A stretch of DNA of 64,000 bases from NCBI RefSeq assembly GCF_963931595.1, contig NZ_OZ007030.1:2472481-2536480 (forward strand), read 5' to 3'. Below, in pieces: positions 40,345 through 49,276 of this stretch. The notes under the pieces are model-generated. The model was given only the letters and a program-made list of their open reading frames with translations. It ran no database searches and was not told the origin of the DNA. The first letter of the stretch is position 1. Each line of letters begins with the position of its first letter. Position numbers and translations under genes: made by a program. The stretch is from an uncultured Subdoligranulum sp. Its GTDB lineage: Bacteria; Bacillota; Clostridia; Oscillospirales; Ruminococcaceae.

Positions 40345-43305
40345 TTAGTCGTGGAAGCGGCGGTAGAGGACGATGCCGCCCACCAGCACCACCAGCACGA
40401 TGACGCCGGCGGCCACAGGCACCACCGGGAAGGAGGCAGTGTCCGTATCGGTTTCAGGTTCCGCCGAGGCCTCGGGGGTGGCGGTGGGTTCGGGGGTGGG
40501 GGTAGCCGTAGGTTCCGGGGTGGGCGTGGGGCTGGCGGTGGGGGCCGGGGTGACGGTGATGGTGGTACCGCCCTGGCTGCCGCTGCCCTTGCCGGAGCTG
40601 CCGGAACTGCCCGTGCCGGAACCGCTGCCGCTCGGGGCGGCGGTGGCGGCGGGGTCCACGGCCCACTTGGCGTAGATGGTGGTGTCTTTGGTAAGGACCA
40701 CACTGCTGACGGCCTGGGTCAGGGCCTGGTCGGCGTACCAGCCCTGGAAGAGGTAGCCCGCCCGCACAGGGGTATAGGGCCACAGTTCCACGGGGGCGCC
40801 CAGGCCGCGGACCACATCGTCCAGGGGCAGGCCGCCGTTGGTATCAAAGTGGAGGGTGCGTTTTTCGGTGGTGGTTGTGGCGGAGGAAGAGGAGGAAGCC
40901 CCGCCGGAGGAGGTGCCGGAAGCCTTTTCCACCGTGAAGGAGAGGTTGAGGCTGGCCCCGGCGCCGCCGTTGCCCACCACCAGGATGGTTTCGTTGTAGA
41001 CGGCCACGGGCTGGTCGGCCTTGGGCTGCACCGTGAAGGTGGCGGTTTCGCCGGGGGCCAGGGTGAGCCGGCTGAGGCTGCCCACCAGGTATTTGGTGGC
41101 GGTGGGCTGGGTGAGGGTCAGGGTCTGGTTGCCGGTGTTCCTGACGGTGATTTCCCGGGCGGCGGGCTGGGTGTAGCCGGGCTGCACGGTGCCGAAGCCG
41201 ATGGCCGCCGGGTCGATGGTGAGGGCGTAGGTCTTGGCGGTGACGGTGACGGGGCAGGAGGCGACCTTGCCGCTGCCGTCGTTGGTGGTGACGGTGATGG
41301 CGGCGGTGCCGGGGGCCACGGCGGTGACCTTGCCGCTCTGGTCCACCGTGGCCACGGCCGTATTGCTGCTGGACCAGGTCAGGGTCTTGTTGGTGGCGTT
41401 CTCGGGGGTCACGGCGGCGGTGAGGGTGGCACTGTCCCCCGCAAAGAGGGCGAGGGTATTCTGATTCAGCGTCAGGCCGGAGACGAGCACCGGGTTGACT
41501 TTGAAGGTGAGGGTGAGTTTGACTTCACCGGCGTTTTGGTTGCTGACGGTCAGTTCTTCCGCATACTGTCCCACGGCCAGGCCCGCCTTGGGCTGCACCG
41601 TGAAGGTGGCGGTGCCGTTGGGTTCAATCGTGGCGCTGCCGTTCTCGAAGCCCTTCCCTGCCGCAATGTCAAAGTTCGTGGCGATGGGCAGTTTGACGGT
41701 GACCTGCTGGTTGCCGGTGTTGGTGATGGTGACGGTCTGGGCCGCGGGCTGGGTGTAGCCGACCTGGACGGCATCGAAGGTAAGCTCGGCCGGGGCCACC
41801 TGGATGGTGTAGGTCTTGGGTTCTACCGTCACTTCGCAGGTGGCCGAGATTCCGCTGCCGCCGTTGGCGGTGGCGGTGATAGTGGCGGTGCCGGAGGCCA
41901 CGGCGGTGACAACGCCGTTTTCCACCTTGGCGATTTCAGGCTTATCGCTGCTCCAGGTCAGAGTCTGGTCGGTGGCATTCTTCGGTTCCACGGTGGCGGT
42001 CAGGGTTTCGGTGTCGTCCACCACCAGGGAGAGGGTATTTTTATTCAGCGTCACGGATGCGACGGGGATCGATTGGACAGTAAGGGTGGCGGCGACGCTG
42101 GTGACGGTGCCCGCCGTGTTGCTCACCACACACTGGTACTGGTAGCCGTTCATGTCCAGCGCGGTGGTATCTGTAGTGCAGCTATTGCTGGTTGCGCCGG
42201 GAATATTGGTCCAGGTTGCGCCGCCGTCGGTGCTGTACTGCCACTGATAGGTCGGGCTGGTGCCGGTGGCGGCCACGGTAAAGGTGGCGGTCTGGCCCAC
42301 GGTCACTTCCTGGCCTGCGGGCTGGGTGGTGATGGTGGGGGCGTAAACGACTGTGCCGCTGCCGGTGGGTTTGCCTTCCAGGTTGCCGCCGCTCTGCACC
42401 GTGATGGTCTTGCCGTTCGTGTCCAGAGAGGCCCCCTCCGGGATGGTCAGGGTTTCGCCCGCACCAACGGTGAGGTCGTTCTGCAGGGTCACATTGCCGT
42501 AGACGGTGCCGTTACTGCCGTTCCAGACGATGCCGCCGGTGTTTTCTCCACCTGCTCCAACTTGAAAAGCAGCGGTAGAATTAATCGAAAACCCACCAGT
42601 CTGCACGTCCACCACAGCATTGTCAGTGACGGTCAGGCTAGGAATGCCGCCGCCGGCATTCGAACCAATTTGATAAGTAATTCCGTAATCAGCGCTAACC
42701 GTCAGTTTTCCGCCATTTACTGTAAGAGCAGCATTGGAATTGTTGGTACCGGAGCGAAAATAGATACCCCGGTCACTTCCATTTGCGGTTGAAACGTCAA
42801 CTCCATTAATGGTAAGGTTTGCGTACCCAATACTGCTTGATACCTGAATCCCTACCCCATAGCCATTTCCTGTTCCTTCTGCAGACAAACTGCCGGAACC
42901 AGTGATAATCAGGTCTGAGTCACCATCTCCACTCACATAGATTCCATAGCTGCCGGAAACGGTGTTTGTTCCTATTAAGTTAATCGTTACTGACAAAGCT
43001 TGTTCATTCTTGGTTTTTGCACAGATTCCCGCACCGAGTGTTGTACCATCAAATGCACCTCCCACAATTGAAACATTATTCAGCGTGAGGGTAGCGGTAC
43101 TGGTGTCGTAGTAAAACTGACCGCTGGCAGGTTCTGCACCGTCAACCTTTGTCCAAGTTCCATCTTGGTTTTCATAGCAGCCGCTTTCTGTAATTAGCTG
43201 ACCGCTTACATACAGGTCACTTTCTCCCGCCGCCAGCGCCGCGGTGGGCAGCAGGCCCAGGCAGAGGGCCAGGACGCAGAAGAGACTTACAATGGTTTTT
43301 TTCAT
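40345..43305 (-). CDS. Large surface protein with Ig-like, BIG2 and InlB-type repeats
   Basis: This 986-residue exported protein has a signal peptide ending LLPTAALAAGE. A repetitive beta-helix-like region covers about residues 27-310 (pectate-lyase-like NNVSIVGGAFDG, GIYVSGDGDSDL). An Ig-like domain lies near 320-405. Two BIG2 domains begin near 411 (IPVASVTLNKNTL) and 608, each followed by a choice-of-anchor-D-type domain near 505 and 700 (VGYTQPAAQTVTITNTGNQ). A Listeria-Bacteroides InlB-like repeat (FDTNGGLPLDDV...GWYAD) starts near 817. A Thr/Pro spacer and a C-terminal helix ending YRRFHD follow, without LPXTG. It is probably an adhesin. The 5' third is less GC-rich than the rest. Confidence 0.88.
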   Translation of the reverse strand: MKKTIVSLFCVLALCLGLLPTAALAAGESDLYVSGQLITESGCYENQDGTWTKVDGAEPASGQFYYDTSTATLTLNNVSIVGGAFDGTTLGAGICAKTKNEQALSVTINLIGTNTVSGSYGIYVSGDGDSDLIITGSGSLSAEGTGNGYGVGIQVSSSIGYANLTINGVDVSTANGSDRGIYFRSGTNNSNAALTVNGGKLTVSADYGITYQIGSNAGGGIPSLTVTDNAVVDVQTGGFSINSTAAFQVGAGGENTGGIVWNGSNGTVYGNVTLQNDLTVGAGETLTIPEGASLDTNGKTITVQSGGNLEGKPTGSGTVVYAPTITTQPAGQEVTVGQTATFTVAATGTSPTYQWQYSTDGGATWTNIPGATSNSCTTDTTALDMNGYQYQCVVSNTAGTVTSVAATLTVQSIPVASVTLNKNTLSLVVDDTETLTATVEPKNATDQTLTWSSDKPEIAKVENGVVTAVASGTATITATANGGSGISATCEVTVEPKTYTIQVAPAELTFDAVQVGYTQPAAQTVTITNTGNQQVTVKLPIATNFDIAAGKGFENGSATIEPNGTATFTVQPKAGLAVGQYAEELTVSNQNAGEVKLTLTFKVNPVLVSGLTLNQNTLALFAGDSATLTAAVTPENATNKTLTWSSSNTAVATVDQSGKVTAVAPGTAAITVTTNDGSGKVASCPVTVTAKTYALTIDPAAIGFGTVQPGYTQPAAREITVRNTGNQTLTLTQPTATKYLVGSLSRLTLAPGETATFTVQPKADQPVAVYNETILVVGNGGAGASLNLSFTVEKASGTSSGGASSSSSATTTTEKRTLHFDTNGGLPLDDVVRGLGAPVELWPYTPVRAGYLFQGWYADQALTQAVSSVVLTKDTTIYAKWAVDPAATAAPSGSGSGTGSSGSSGKGSGSQGGTTITVTPAPTASPTPTPEPTATPTPEPTATPEASAEPETDTDTASFPVVPVAAGVIVLVVLVGGIVLYRRFHD

Positions 43306-43395
43306 ACGGGTTCCTCCTTCGGCGGGCAGAACTTCCGGGCAGGGGCCGCAGCCCTGCCAGCGGCGCCCGGGGGCATAGCTCCCATCTTGATAGGT

Positions 43396-43430
43396 ACTTC
43401 CAGCATACCATATTCCGACAAAAAAAGGAA
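43396..43430 (-). promoter_or_regulatory. Possible promoter of the surface-protein gene
   Basis: On the minus strand TATGCT lies 17 nt after TTCCTT, about 95 nt upstream of the ATG. The GC-rich leader contains the hairpin GGCAGGG/CCCTGCC. The -35 is weak. Confidence 0.4.
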
Positions 43431-43477
43431 GAATTTTTGCCCGTTTCCGCGCAGATTTTACAACTTTCACAAAACAG

Positions 43478-43505
43478 GGGGCCGCCCTGCCGGGCGGCCC
43501 GCCGT
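43478..43505 (-). terminator. Terminator of the fbp operon
   Basis: On the minus strand GGGCCGCCC pairs with GGGCGGCCC around GGCA, followed by CCTGTTTTG. The T-run is short. Confidence 0.6.
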
Positions 43506-43521
43506 CCGGTTTTTTACCCCG

Positions 43522-45492
43522 TTACACCCGCAGGCCCTGGGGAATCAGGCCGCACTCGTAGGCCTTGACCAGGGCCTCCAGGTCCCGCACACGCTCCCGC
43601 TTGCGCACACCCTCGTCGGTGTCCGCCACCTGGATGCGCCGGGGCGCCGTGTAGATATACTCGCTCTTGCTGGCGATGTCCTCGTCCTCGTGGATGGCCT
43701 TCTCCATGCTCTCAAAGGGCTGGTGGGTGCGCAGGATCAGTCCCCGGGAATTGCAGACCAGCGTGTACCCCGCAATGCCGGTGCGCTGGTGATAGGCCCG
43801 GCAGAAGCCGCCGTCGATGATGATGAGCTTGCCGCCGCCCTTCACCGGGCTTTCCCCCTCGATGGCCCGCACCGGCACATGGCCGTTGACGATGTGGCAG
43901 CCTTCGCCGTGCAGCCCGAAGGCCGCCAGGATCTTGTCCGCCGTCTCGGGCCGGTCGATGAGCCGGTAGTAGGGGTCCTTCACCTCCACGTGGGTGGCGG
44001 GGTCGGCGATGTAGAGCCGCTCGAAGGTGGTCATGGCGCTGCGGCCGAAGAGCGGCGACTGCGCCCCGCACCACAGATACCACAGAAAATCCTGCCCCGC
44101 CTGCCGCGCCGCGCTGCCCGCCGGGGCAAAATACCCCTGCCGAGCCCGCCGGTCGCAGTAGTCAAACAGCGCCTTGCCGCTCCAGGAATGGCCTTCATAG
44201 ACGTGGGCGGCAAATTCGCCGTCCTGGGTCATGGGCACCGCCCCGTGGTAGAGCAGGTTCCCGTTGCAGATCTTGTAGAGCGCCCCGTGGGCGTACAGAA
44301 ACTGCACGTGGCGCTGGAGCCGCTCGCTCTCGGCAAAGGCGCGGACCAGCCCGTCCACCACCTGCTGCTCCTCGGCGGTGAGGGCCGTGGGATTTTCCGG
44401 CGTCACGGTGTGGAAATCCCGGTCAAGCAGGAGGTACTCGCTGTCCCCGCAGCGCACCGTGCCTTTTTGCCAGTCGATGCGTTTCAGCCAGTCCCGCTCC
44501 TCCATGCGGAAGTCGGGGTTGCGCTCGATGACCTCCGATTCCAGCTTGAGCATGAGGATCGTCACCGCCTTGTGCATCCGCGCCGTGGCCGTCAGGTCCC
44601 CCGCCGCCGCGTTGCGGGCGTCGGTGTGGGGCAGCCAGCGGGTCACGTCGGAAGCGCCGTAGGTGCGCTGGGCAAACCGCTCCAGCTGCCGCAGGCTGAT
44701 GCCGTAGCCGCTTTCCAGGGTGTCGGTGTTGTTGTAGGCCAGGGTGGTCTTCAGCACCGTCAGGATGCAGAGGGGACTGCCCGCGGCCGCCCCCATCCAC
44801 ACCACGTCGTGGTTGCCCCACTGGATATCCACCTGGTGGTGGACCATCAGGCTGTCGAGAATCCGGTCCGGCCGGGGGCCACGGTCGAACAGGTCCCCCA
44901 CAATGTGCAGCCGGTCCACCGCCAGCCACTTGATGATCTCGCACAGGCGTGTGATGTAGGCGTCCGCCCGGTCGTGGCGCAGCATGCTGTCGATGATCTG
45001 GCCGTAGTAGCGGTCCTTGTCGTGGTCCTCAAAATGGGCGTGGAGCAGCTCGTCCAGGATGTAGGCACAGCTTTCCGGCAGACCCGCCCGCACATGGGCC
45101 CGGGTGTGCTTGCTGGAGACAAACCGGCACAGCTCGATGAGCCGCAAAAGCGTCACCCGGTACCACGCCGCCAGATCGGTCTGCTCGGCTTTCAGCTCGG
45201 GCAGCTTCTGGGCCGGGTAGTAGATGAGCGTCGCCAGGTCGGCCCGCTCCGCCGGGGAGACCGAATCCCCCAGCACCGTGTCGATCTTCTCGCGGATGAC
45301 CCCCGACGCACTGTTCAGAATGTGCACAAAGGCCTCGTGTTCGCCGTGCAGGTCGCTCATGAAATGCTCGGTGCCCTTGGGCAGCTGCAGCACCGCCTCG
45401 ATGCGGATGATCTCGCTGGCGGCTGCCGCCACCGTGGGAAACTGCTGCGCCAGCAAGCGCAGATACCGCAGATGTTCACTGTGGGTGGGCAT
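43522..45492 (-). CDS. fbp: Class III fructose-1,6-bisphosphatase
   Basis: This 656-residue gluconeogenic enzyme of the Firmicutes-specific class III (BsFbp) hydrolyses fructose-1,6-bisphosphate. The metallophosphoesterase motifs are MSDLHGEHEAF, VGDLFDRGPRPD and QWGNHDVVWMG, with NGHVPV and SGKALFDYCDR in the C-terminal half. The length is usual for the class. The ATG at 45492 has AAGGAG at good spacing; the ORF could extend to 45525 inside the upstream gene. It overlaps the end of the GH2 gene by 17 nt, so it is expressed with it. Confidence 0.95.
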   Translation of the reverse strand: MPTHSEHLRYLRLLAQQFPTVAAAASEIIRIEAVLQLPKGTEHFMSDLHGEHEAFVHILNSASGVIREKIDTVLGDSVSPAERADLATLIYYPAQKLPELKAEQTDLAAWYRVTLLRLIELCRFVSSKHTRAHVRAGLPESCAYILDELLHAHFEDHDKDRYYGQIIDSMLRHDRADAYITRLCEIIKWLAVDRLHIVGDLFDRGPRPDRILDSLMVHHQVDIQWGNHDVVWMGAAAGSPLCILTVLKTTLAYNNTDTLESGYGISLRQLERFAQRTYGASDVTRWLPHTDARNAAAGDLTATARMHKAVTILMLKLESEVIERNPDFRMEERDWLKRIDWQKGTVRCGDSEYLLLDRDFHTVTPENPTALTAEEQQVVDGLVRAFAESERLQRHVQFLYAHGALYKICNGNLLYHGAVPMTQDGEFAAHVYEGHSWSGKALFDYCDRRARQGYFAPAGSAARQAGQDFLWYLWCGAQSPLFGRSAMTTFERLYIADPATHVEVKDPYYRLIDRPETADKILAAFGLHGEGCHIVNGHVPVRAIEGESPVKGGGKLIIIDGGFCRAYHQRTGIAGYTLVCNSRGLILRTHQPFESMEKAIHEDEDIASKSEYIYTAPRRIQVADTDEGVRKRERVRDLEALVKAYECGLIPQGLRV

Positions 45493-47230
45493 GGGTAAGC
45501 TCCTTTCCGGTACAGGATGCGGCAAAGGCCTGGTGCAGCTGCCCGGCCAGCGCCCGCATCGCGCCGGGGTCGGGTTTTACCACGCGGCGGTCGTAGGTCA
45601 CAAGGCCGTTGACCTCGTCCTCCACGTCGGATAGCTGGGTGTAGATGGCCCCGCAGAGACCTTTCGCCACCGCGGGCAGCACCTTTTTTGTGTAGAGCCG
45701 GTTCAGCGCCTGCTGCAGTTCCGCCGGGCTGCGGCTGGTGCTGTAGCCGTAGCTTTTGTCGGGGTTGAAGCGGTGGCCCTCCACCGCGAGACAGCACCCG
45801 CCGAACTCGGAGAGCACCAGGGGTTTGTCCTTGGCCCGCAGCCGCCAGGGGCCGTAATAAATGTGGCGGCTGTCCACGTCGGTGTCGCCGCCCCGGAACC
45901 AGCCCGAGGTGGTGTCGATGAAGCGGGAATCGTCCAGCTGCCGCAGCCGGGCATAGGCTGCCGAGGAGGCAAACTGCCCCCAGCCCTCATTGAAAATCGT
46001 CCAGCAGACGATGCAGGGGTGGTTTCCCAGCTGGGCCACCGTGGCCGCCATGCCGTCGTAGAAGGCCTGGCGGGTCTTCTGGTCGGGGTGCATCCGGGCG
46101 TCGCTGCGGCGGCGCTGCAACCCCAGGGTGGGCCAGACGGTGTCCCGCCAGTAGGCGTAGTCGCCGTTGTTGACCATGTCCTGGAAGACGAACATCCCCA
46201 GTTTATCGCAGAGCCAGTAGAAAATTTCCGGCTCTACCTTGATGTGCTTGCGCAGCGTGTTGAAGCCCAAGTTTTGCATAGTGCGGATGTCCTGCTCGTA
46301 GCAGGCAGGGTCCGCCGGGGTGAAGAGTCCGTCGGAGTAGTAGCCCTGGTCCAGCACCCCGTGGAAAAACACCGGCTCCCCGTTGAGGCAGAGCCGCGGA
46401 TGGCCCCCGGCCTGCCCGATGGTCAGCTTGCGCAGGGCAAAGTAGCTCTCCACATGGTCGGTGGGGGTGTCGATGGCGAATTCATAGAGGTAGGGGTCGG
46501 CGGGGCTCCACAGCCGGGGCGCCTCGGGCCGGATGGCCGCCCGCCCGGTGCGCAGCGGCACCGTCAGCGGGCCCTGGGGTGTCTGCACCGTGACGGTGCC
46601 CTCCTGGGTGGAGTCGCCGGTATCCAGCAGGGCCACCCGGTCGTCCGCCCGGATGGTGAGCCCGGGAATGGCGTGGGCGGGCAGACTTTCCAGCCAGACG
46701 GTCTGCCAGATGCCCGACACCGGCGTGTACCACATGCCGCCCCGCTGCAAGACCTGCTTGCCGTAGGGCAGCACGGTGCTGCGCAGATCGTCCCGCACCC
46801 GCAGTACCAGCTCATTCTCCCCGGGGCGCAGAGCGTCGGTGAGGTCAAAGGTCATGGATTCGTAGCCGCCCAGATGGCGGCCCACCGGCGTGCCGCTGCA
46901 CCAGGCCCCCAGCAGCTGGTCCGCCGCCCCGATGTGCAGTACCACCCGGTCTTTGGCAAAGCCTTCCGGCAGGGTGAACCGCCGCCGGTACCACAGCGTC
47001 TGGCCCTCGCCGTAGTGGGCGCCGATGCCCGAGAGGGTACACTCAGGGCAGAAAGGGACGAGGATTTCCCGGGGAAATTCGCTGGGCGGGTTGCCGCCGT
47101 CGGTGACGGCAAACTCCCACAAGCCGTTGAGGTTCATCCACCCCGCCCGCCGGAACTGGGGACGCGGATAGTCCGGCCAGGGTGTGCCGGACAGGCGCTC
47201 CCCCGCCGGGGTCAGCAGCGTTTGCAGCAT
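45476..47230 (-). CDS. Glycoside hydrolase family 2 enzyme
   Basis: This 584-residue retaining beta-glycosidase without signal peptide acts in the cytosol. The N-terminal jelly-roll sugar-binding domain (RRAGWMNLNGLWEFAV, LWYRRRFTLPEGF) is followed by an Ig-like domain and a TIM barrel. The acid/base Glu is in FNEGWGQF near residue 414 and the nucleophile Glu in LSEFGGCC near 475. The protein is short for a LacZ and has no domain 5. It resembles GH2 members assigned to beta-galactosidase, beta-glucuronidase or beta-mannosidase-like groups; the sugar is not decided here. Follows the GNAT gene by 21 nt. Confidence 0.88.
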   Translation of the reverse strand: MLQTLLTPAGERLSGTPWPDYPRPQFRRAGWMNLNGLWEFAVTDGGNPPSEFPREILVPFCPECTLSGIGAHYGEGQTLWYRRRFTLPEGFAKDRVVLHIGAADQLLGAWCSGTPVGRHLGGYESMTFDLTDALRPGENELVLRVRDDLRSTVLPYGKQVLQRGGMWYTPVSGIWQTVWLESLPAHAIPGLTIRADDRVALLDTGDSTQEGTVTVQTPQGPLTVPLRTGRAAIRPEAPRLWSPADPYLYEFAIDTPTDHVESYFALRKLTIGQAGGHPRLCLNGEPVFFHGVLDQGYYSDGLFTPADPACYEQDIRTMQNLGFNTLRKHIKVEPEIFYWLCDKLGMFVFQDMVNNGDYAYWRDTVWPTLGLQRRRSDARMHPDQKTRQAFYDGMAATVAQLGNHPCIVCWTIFNEGWGQFASSAAYARLRQLDDSRFIDTTSGWFRGGDTDVDSRHIYYGPWRLRAKDKPLVLSEFGGCCLAVEGHRFNPDKSYGYSTSRSPAELQQALNRLYTKKVLPAVAKGLCGAIYTQLSDVEDEVNGLVTYDRRVVKPDPGAMRALAGQLHQAFAASCTGKELTHAHPQ

Positions 47231-47251
47231 GAGGGGTCCCTCCTTCCGCCC

Positions 47252-47746
47252 TTAGCCGGGCAGGCGTTCGTAGGCAAGGCGCGGGCTGCCGTCCGCCACA
47301 TGGATGATGCCGCAGCAGCGAAAGCCCGCCCGGGCGATCAGTTTCTGCATGATGTGGTTGTCGGCGTGGGTGTCGATGCGCAGATGGGGCTGCCGGGCCG
47401 CCGCCCAGCCGATGGCCGAGGCAAAGACACCGTGGCAGGTGCCGTCGCTGCCCAGCCGGTGGATGGTGGCGTAGGGGGCGTCGCTGAGCCAGGCGCCGTC
47501 AATGACGGCGTAGGTGGGGTCCTCCCCCGGAACCAGGGCAAAGGCGGCGCGGGGCGTGTCCCCGTCACACAGCACATAGAGCTGCTCTTGGGCGATGTCC
47601 TGCCGCAGGAGTTCGGGCCGCGGGTCGGTGGTTCCCCACTGGGTGGGGTTGCCGCTGGCCGCCATGAAGGCCCGGGCCGCCCGGTAGATGGCTGCCAGGG
47701 CGGGCAGGTCGCCGGGGTTGGCGGGGCGGACCGAGAGGGGGGTCAA
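47252..47746 (-). CDS. GNAT-family N-acetyltransferase
   Basis: This 164-residue cytosolic acetyltransferase begins LSVRPANPGDLPALAAIYRAA, the GNAT opening. The acetyl-CoA-binding region carries GTCHGVFASAIGWAA in place of a strict R/QxxGxG/A, followed by LRIDTHADNHIMQKLIARAGF, the late strand and helix. The weak pantetheine loop makes the activity less certain, but fold and length fit. Its start overlaps the MATE stop by 4 nt. Substrate unknown. Confidence 0.85.
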   Translation of the reverse strand: MTPLSVRPANPGDLPALAAIYRAARAFMAASGNPTQWGTTDPRPELLRQDIAQEQLYVLCDGDTPRAAFALVPGEDPTYAVIDGAWLSDAPYATIHRLGSDGTCHGVFASAIGWAAARQPHLRIDTHADNHIMQKLIARAGFRCCGIIHVADGSPRLAYERLPG

Positions 47747-49134
47747 CGGGCGGCCTCCGCGGGGGCTTCCATCCGTTTCAGCTCCGGCATGACGGTGCAG
47801 CGCATCGTGATGTAGCAGGCAAGGCCGCCGATGAAGTTGGAGATGGGTTCCGCCAGGAAGACGCCGTTGCCGCCCAGCCCGGCAATGTGGGGCAGCAGCA
47901 GGGTCAGCGGCACCACGATGATGGCCTTGCGCAGCAGCGAGAAGAAGATGGCCATTTTGGGCTTGTTCAGCGACTTGAAGACGCTCTGGCCGCTGAACTG
48001 GAAGGCCATCATGACGAAGCCGAAGAAGTAGATGTGCAGCGACGGCACGGCGGCGGTAAGCAGGTCGGGGTCATGGTTGAAGATCATGATGAAGGCCGCC
48101 GGGAACAGCGAGATCAGCGCCCAGATCAGCATGGTGTAGCCGAAGCCCAGCTGGGTCATGAAGCGGATGGCCTTACGCACCCGGGGCACATTGCGGGCGC
48201 CGTAGTTGTAGCTGATGACCGGGGAGGCGCCGTCGGTGAGGGCCATGACGGGGGTCTGGGCGATCTGGCGCACCGAGTTGATGACCGTCATGACGCTGAT
48301 GTAGAGGTCGCCGCCGAAGGTGCGCAGGGTGGCGTTGCAGGCCACCTGGACGAGGCTGTCGGTGAAGGACATGACGAAGCTGGAGGTGCCCAGCGCCGTG
48401 ATGCGGCGGATGCAGGCCCAGTCGGGGGAAAAGCCCCGGAAAACCAGGCGCAGCTCGGTTTTGGGGCCGGTCAAAAACCGCAGCACCCAGGCGGCGGACA
48501 GCCCCTGGGAGATGACGGTGGCGATGGCGGCGCCCCGCACGCCCAGCCCGCAGGCATAGATGAGGATGGGGTCCAGCACGATGTTGGCGGCGGCGCCCAG
48601 CAGCACGGTGAGCATGCCGATGCGGGCGAAGCCCTGGCTGTTGATGTAGGGGTTGAGGCCCAGGGAAGTCATGACGAAGACGGTGCCCAGCAGATAGATG
48701 ACCAGATAGTCGGCGGCGTAGCGGTAGGTGTCGTCGCTGGCGCCGAAGAGGTAGAGCACCGGTTTGTGGAAGACCAGCCCCACCACGGTGAGCACCAGCC
48801 CGCAGACCACCAGCATGAAGTAGGCGTTGGCCATGATCTTGCCGGCGGTTTTATCGTCCTTCTGGCCCCGGGCAATGGAGCAGAGCGGCGCTCCGCCCAC
48901 CCCGAACAGGTTGGCAAAGGCGGTGACCAGCGTGACGATGGGAAAGCACAGGCCCAGTCCGGCCAGGGCCAGGGTACCCTCCCCGGGGATTTTGCCGATG
49001 TAGATGCGGTCCACAATGTTGTACAAAAGATTGAGCACCTGGGCCACCAGCATGGGGGCGGCCACGTCCAGGATGCCGCGGCGCACATCGCCGGTGGAAA
49101 AATCCACCTGGCCGCCGTGGGAGGTCGATGCCAT
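47743..49134 (-). CDS. MATE-family efflux transporter
   Basis: This 463-residue multidrug or toxic-compound extruder has 12 predicted helices in two MatE halves. The opening is DVRRGILDVAAPMLVAQVLNLLYNIVDRIYIG and GVGGAPLCSIARGQ follows, both typical of the NorM/DinF-like group. The second half contains YNYGARNVPRVRKAIRF, the repeat counterpart. It is first in the operon MATE-GNAT-GH2-Fbp. GGAAAGGAAG precedes the ATG. It is intact, unlike the second MATE gene near 51.5 kb. Confidence 0.93.
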   Translation of the reverse strand: MASTSHGGQVDFSTGDVRRGILDVAAPMLVAQVLNLLYNIVDRIYIGKIPGEGTLALAGLGLCFPIVTLVTAFANLFGVGGAPLCSIARGQKDDKTAGKIMANAYFMLVVCGLVLTVVGLVFHKPVLYLFGASDDTYRYAADYLVIYLLGTVFVMTSLGLNPYINSQGFARIGMLTVLLGAAANIVLDPILIYACGLGVRGAAIATVISQGLSAAWVLRFLTGPKTELRLVFRGFSPDWACIRRITALGTSSFVMSFTDSLVQVACNATLRTFGGDLYISVMTVINSVRQIAQTPVMALTDGASPVISYNYGARNVPRVRKAIRFMTQLGFGYTMLIWALISLFPAAFIMIFNHDPDLLTAAVPSLHIYFFGFVMMAFQFSGQSVFKSLNKPKMAIFFSLLRKAIIVVPLTLLLPHIAGLGGNGVFLAEPISNFIGGLACYITMRCTVMPELKRMEAPAEAAR

Positions 49135-49170
49135 AGTTCTCTTCCTTTCCTATACCACAGATTCTGTTTT

Positions 49171-49199
49171 ATTATAGCATATTTCCCCGCCCGCCGGAA
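49171..49199 (-). promoter_or_regulatory. Promoter of the MATE-GNAT-GH2-fbp operon
   Basis: On the minus strand TTCCGG and TATAAT (49176-49171) are 17 nt apart, and TGC directly before TATAAT makes an extended -10. Transcription starts about 30 nt before the MATE gene. Confidence 0.75.
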
Positions 49200-49214
49200 C
49201 CCGGGGCGCGGCGG

Positions 49215-49243
49215 TTGTTTTTGCGGCCCGGTTGTGGTACAAT
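49215..49243 (+). promoter_or_regulatory. Promoter of the serine dehydratase operon
   Basis: TTGTTT at 49215 and TACAAT at 49238 are 17 nt apart, 34 nt before the GTG start. Confidence 0.75.
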
Positions 49244-49276
49244 TTGCCCATATTCCGGAAAGGGGTGGAAAGTATT

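Noticed and set aside
40345..40500. LPXTG sortase signal at the surface protein's C-terminus
   Set aside because: The spacer, helix and basic tail are there, but no LPXTG or close variant precedes the helix.
40300..42792. 830-codon plus-strand frame across the surface-protein gene
   Set aside because: It is Gly/Val/His-rich antisense sequence produced by the repetitive coding strand.
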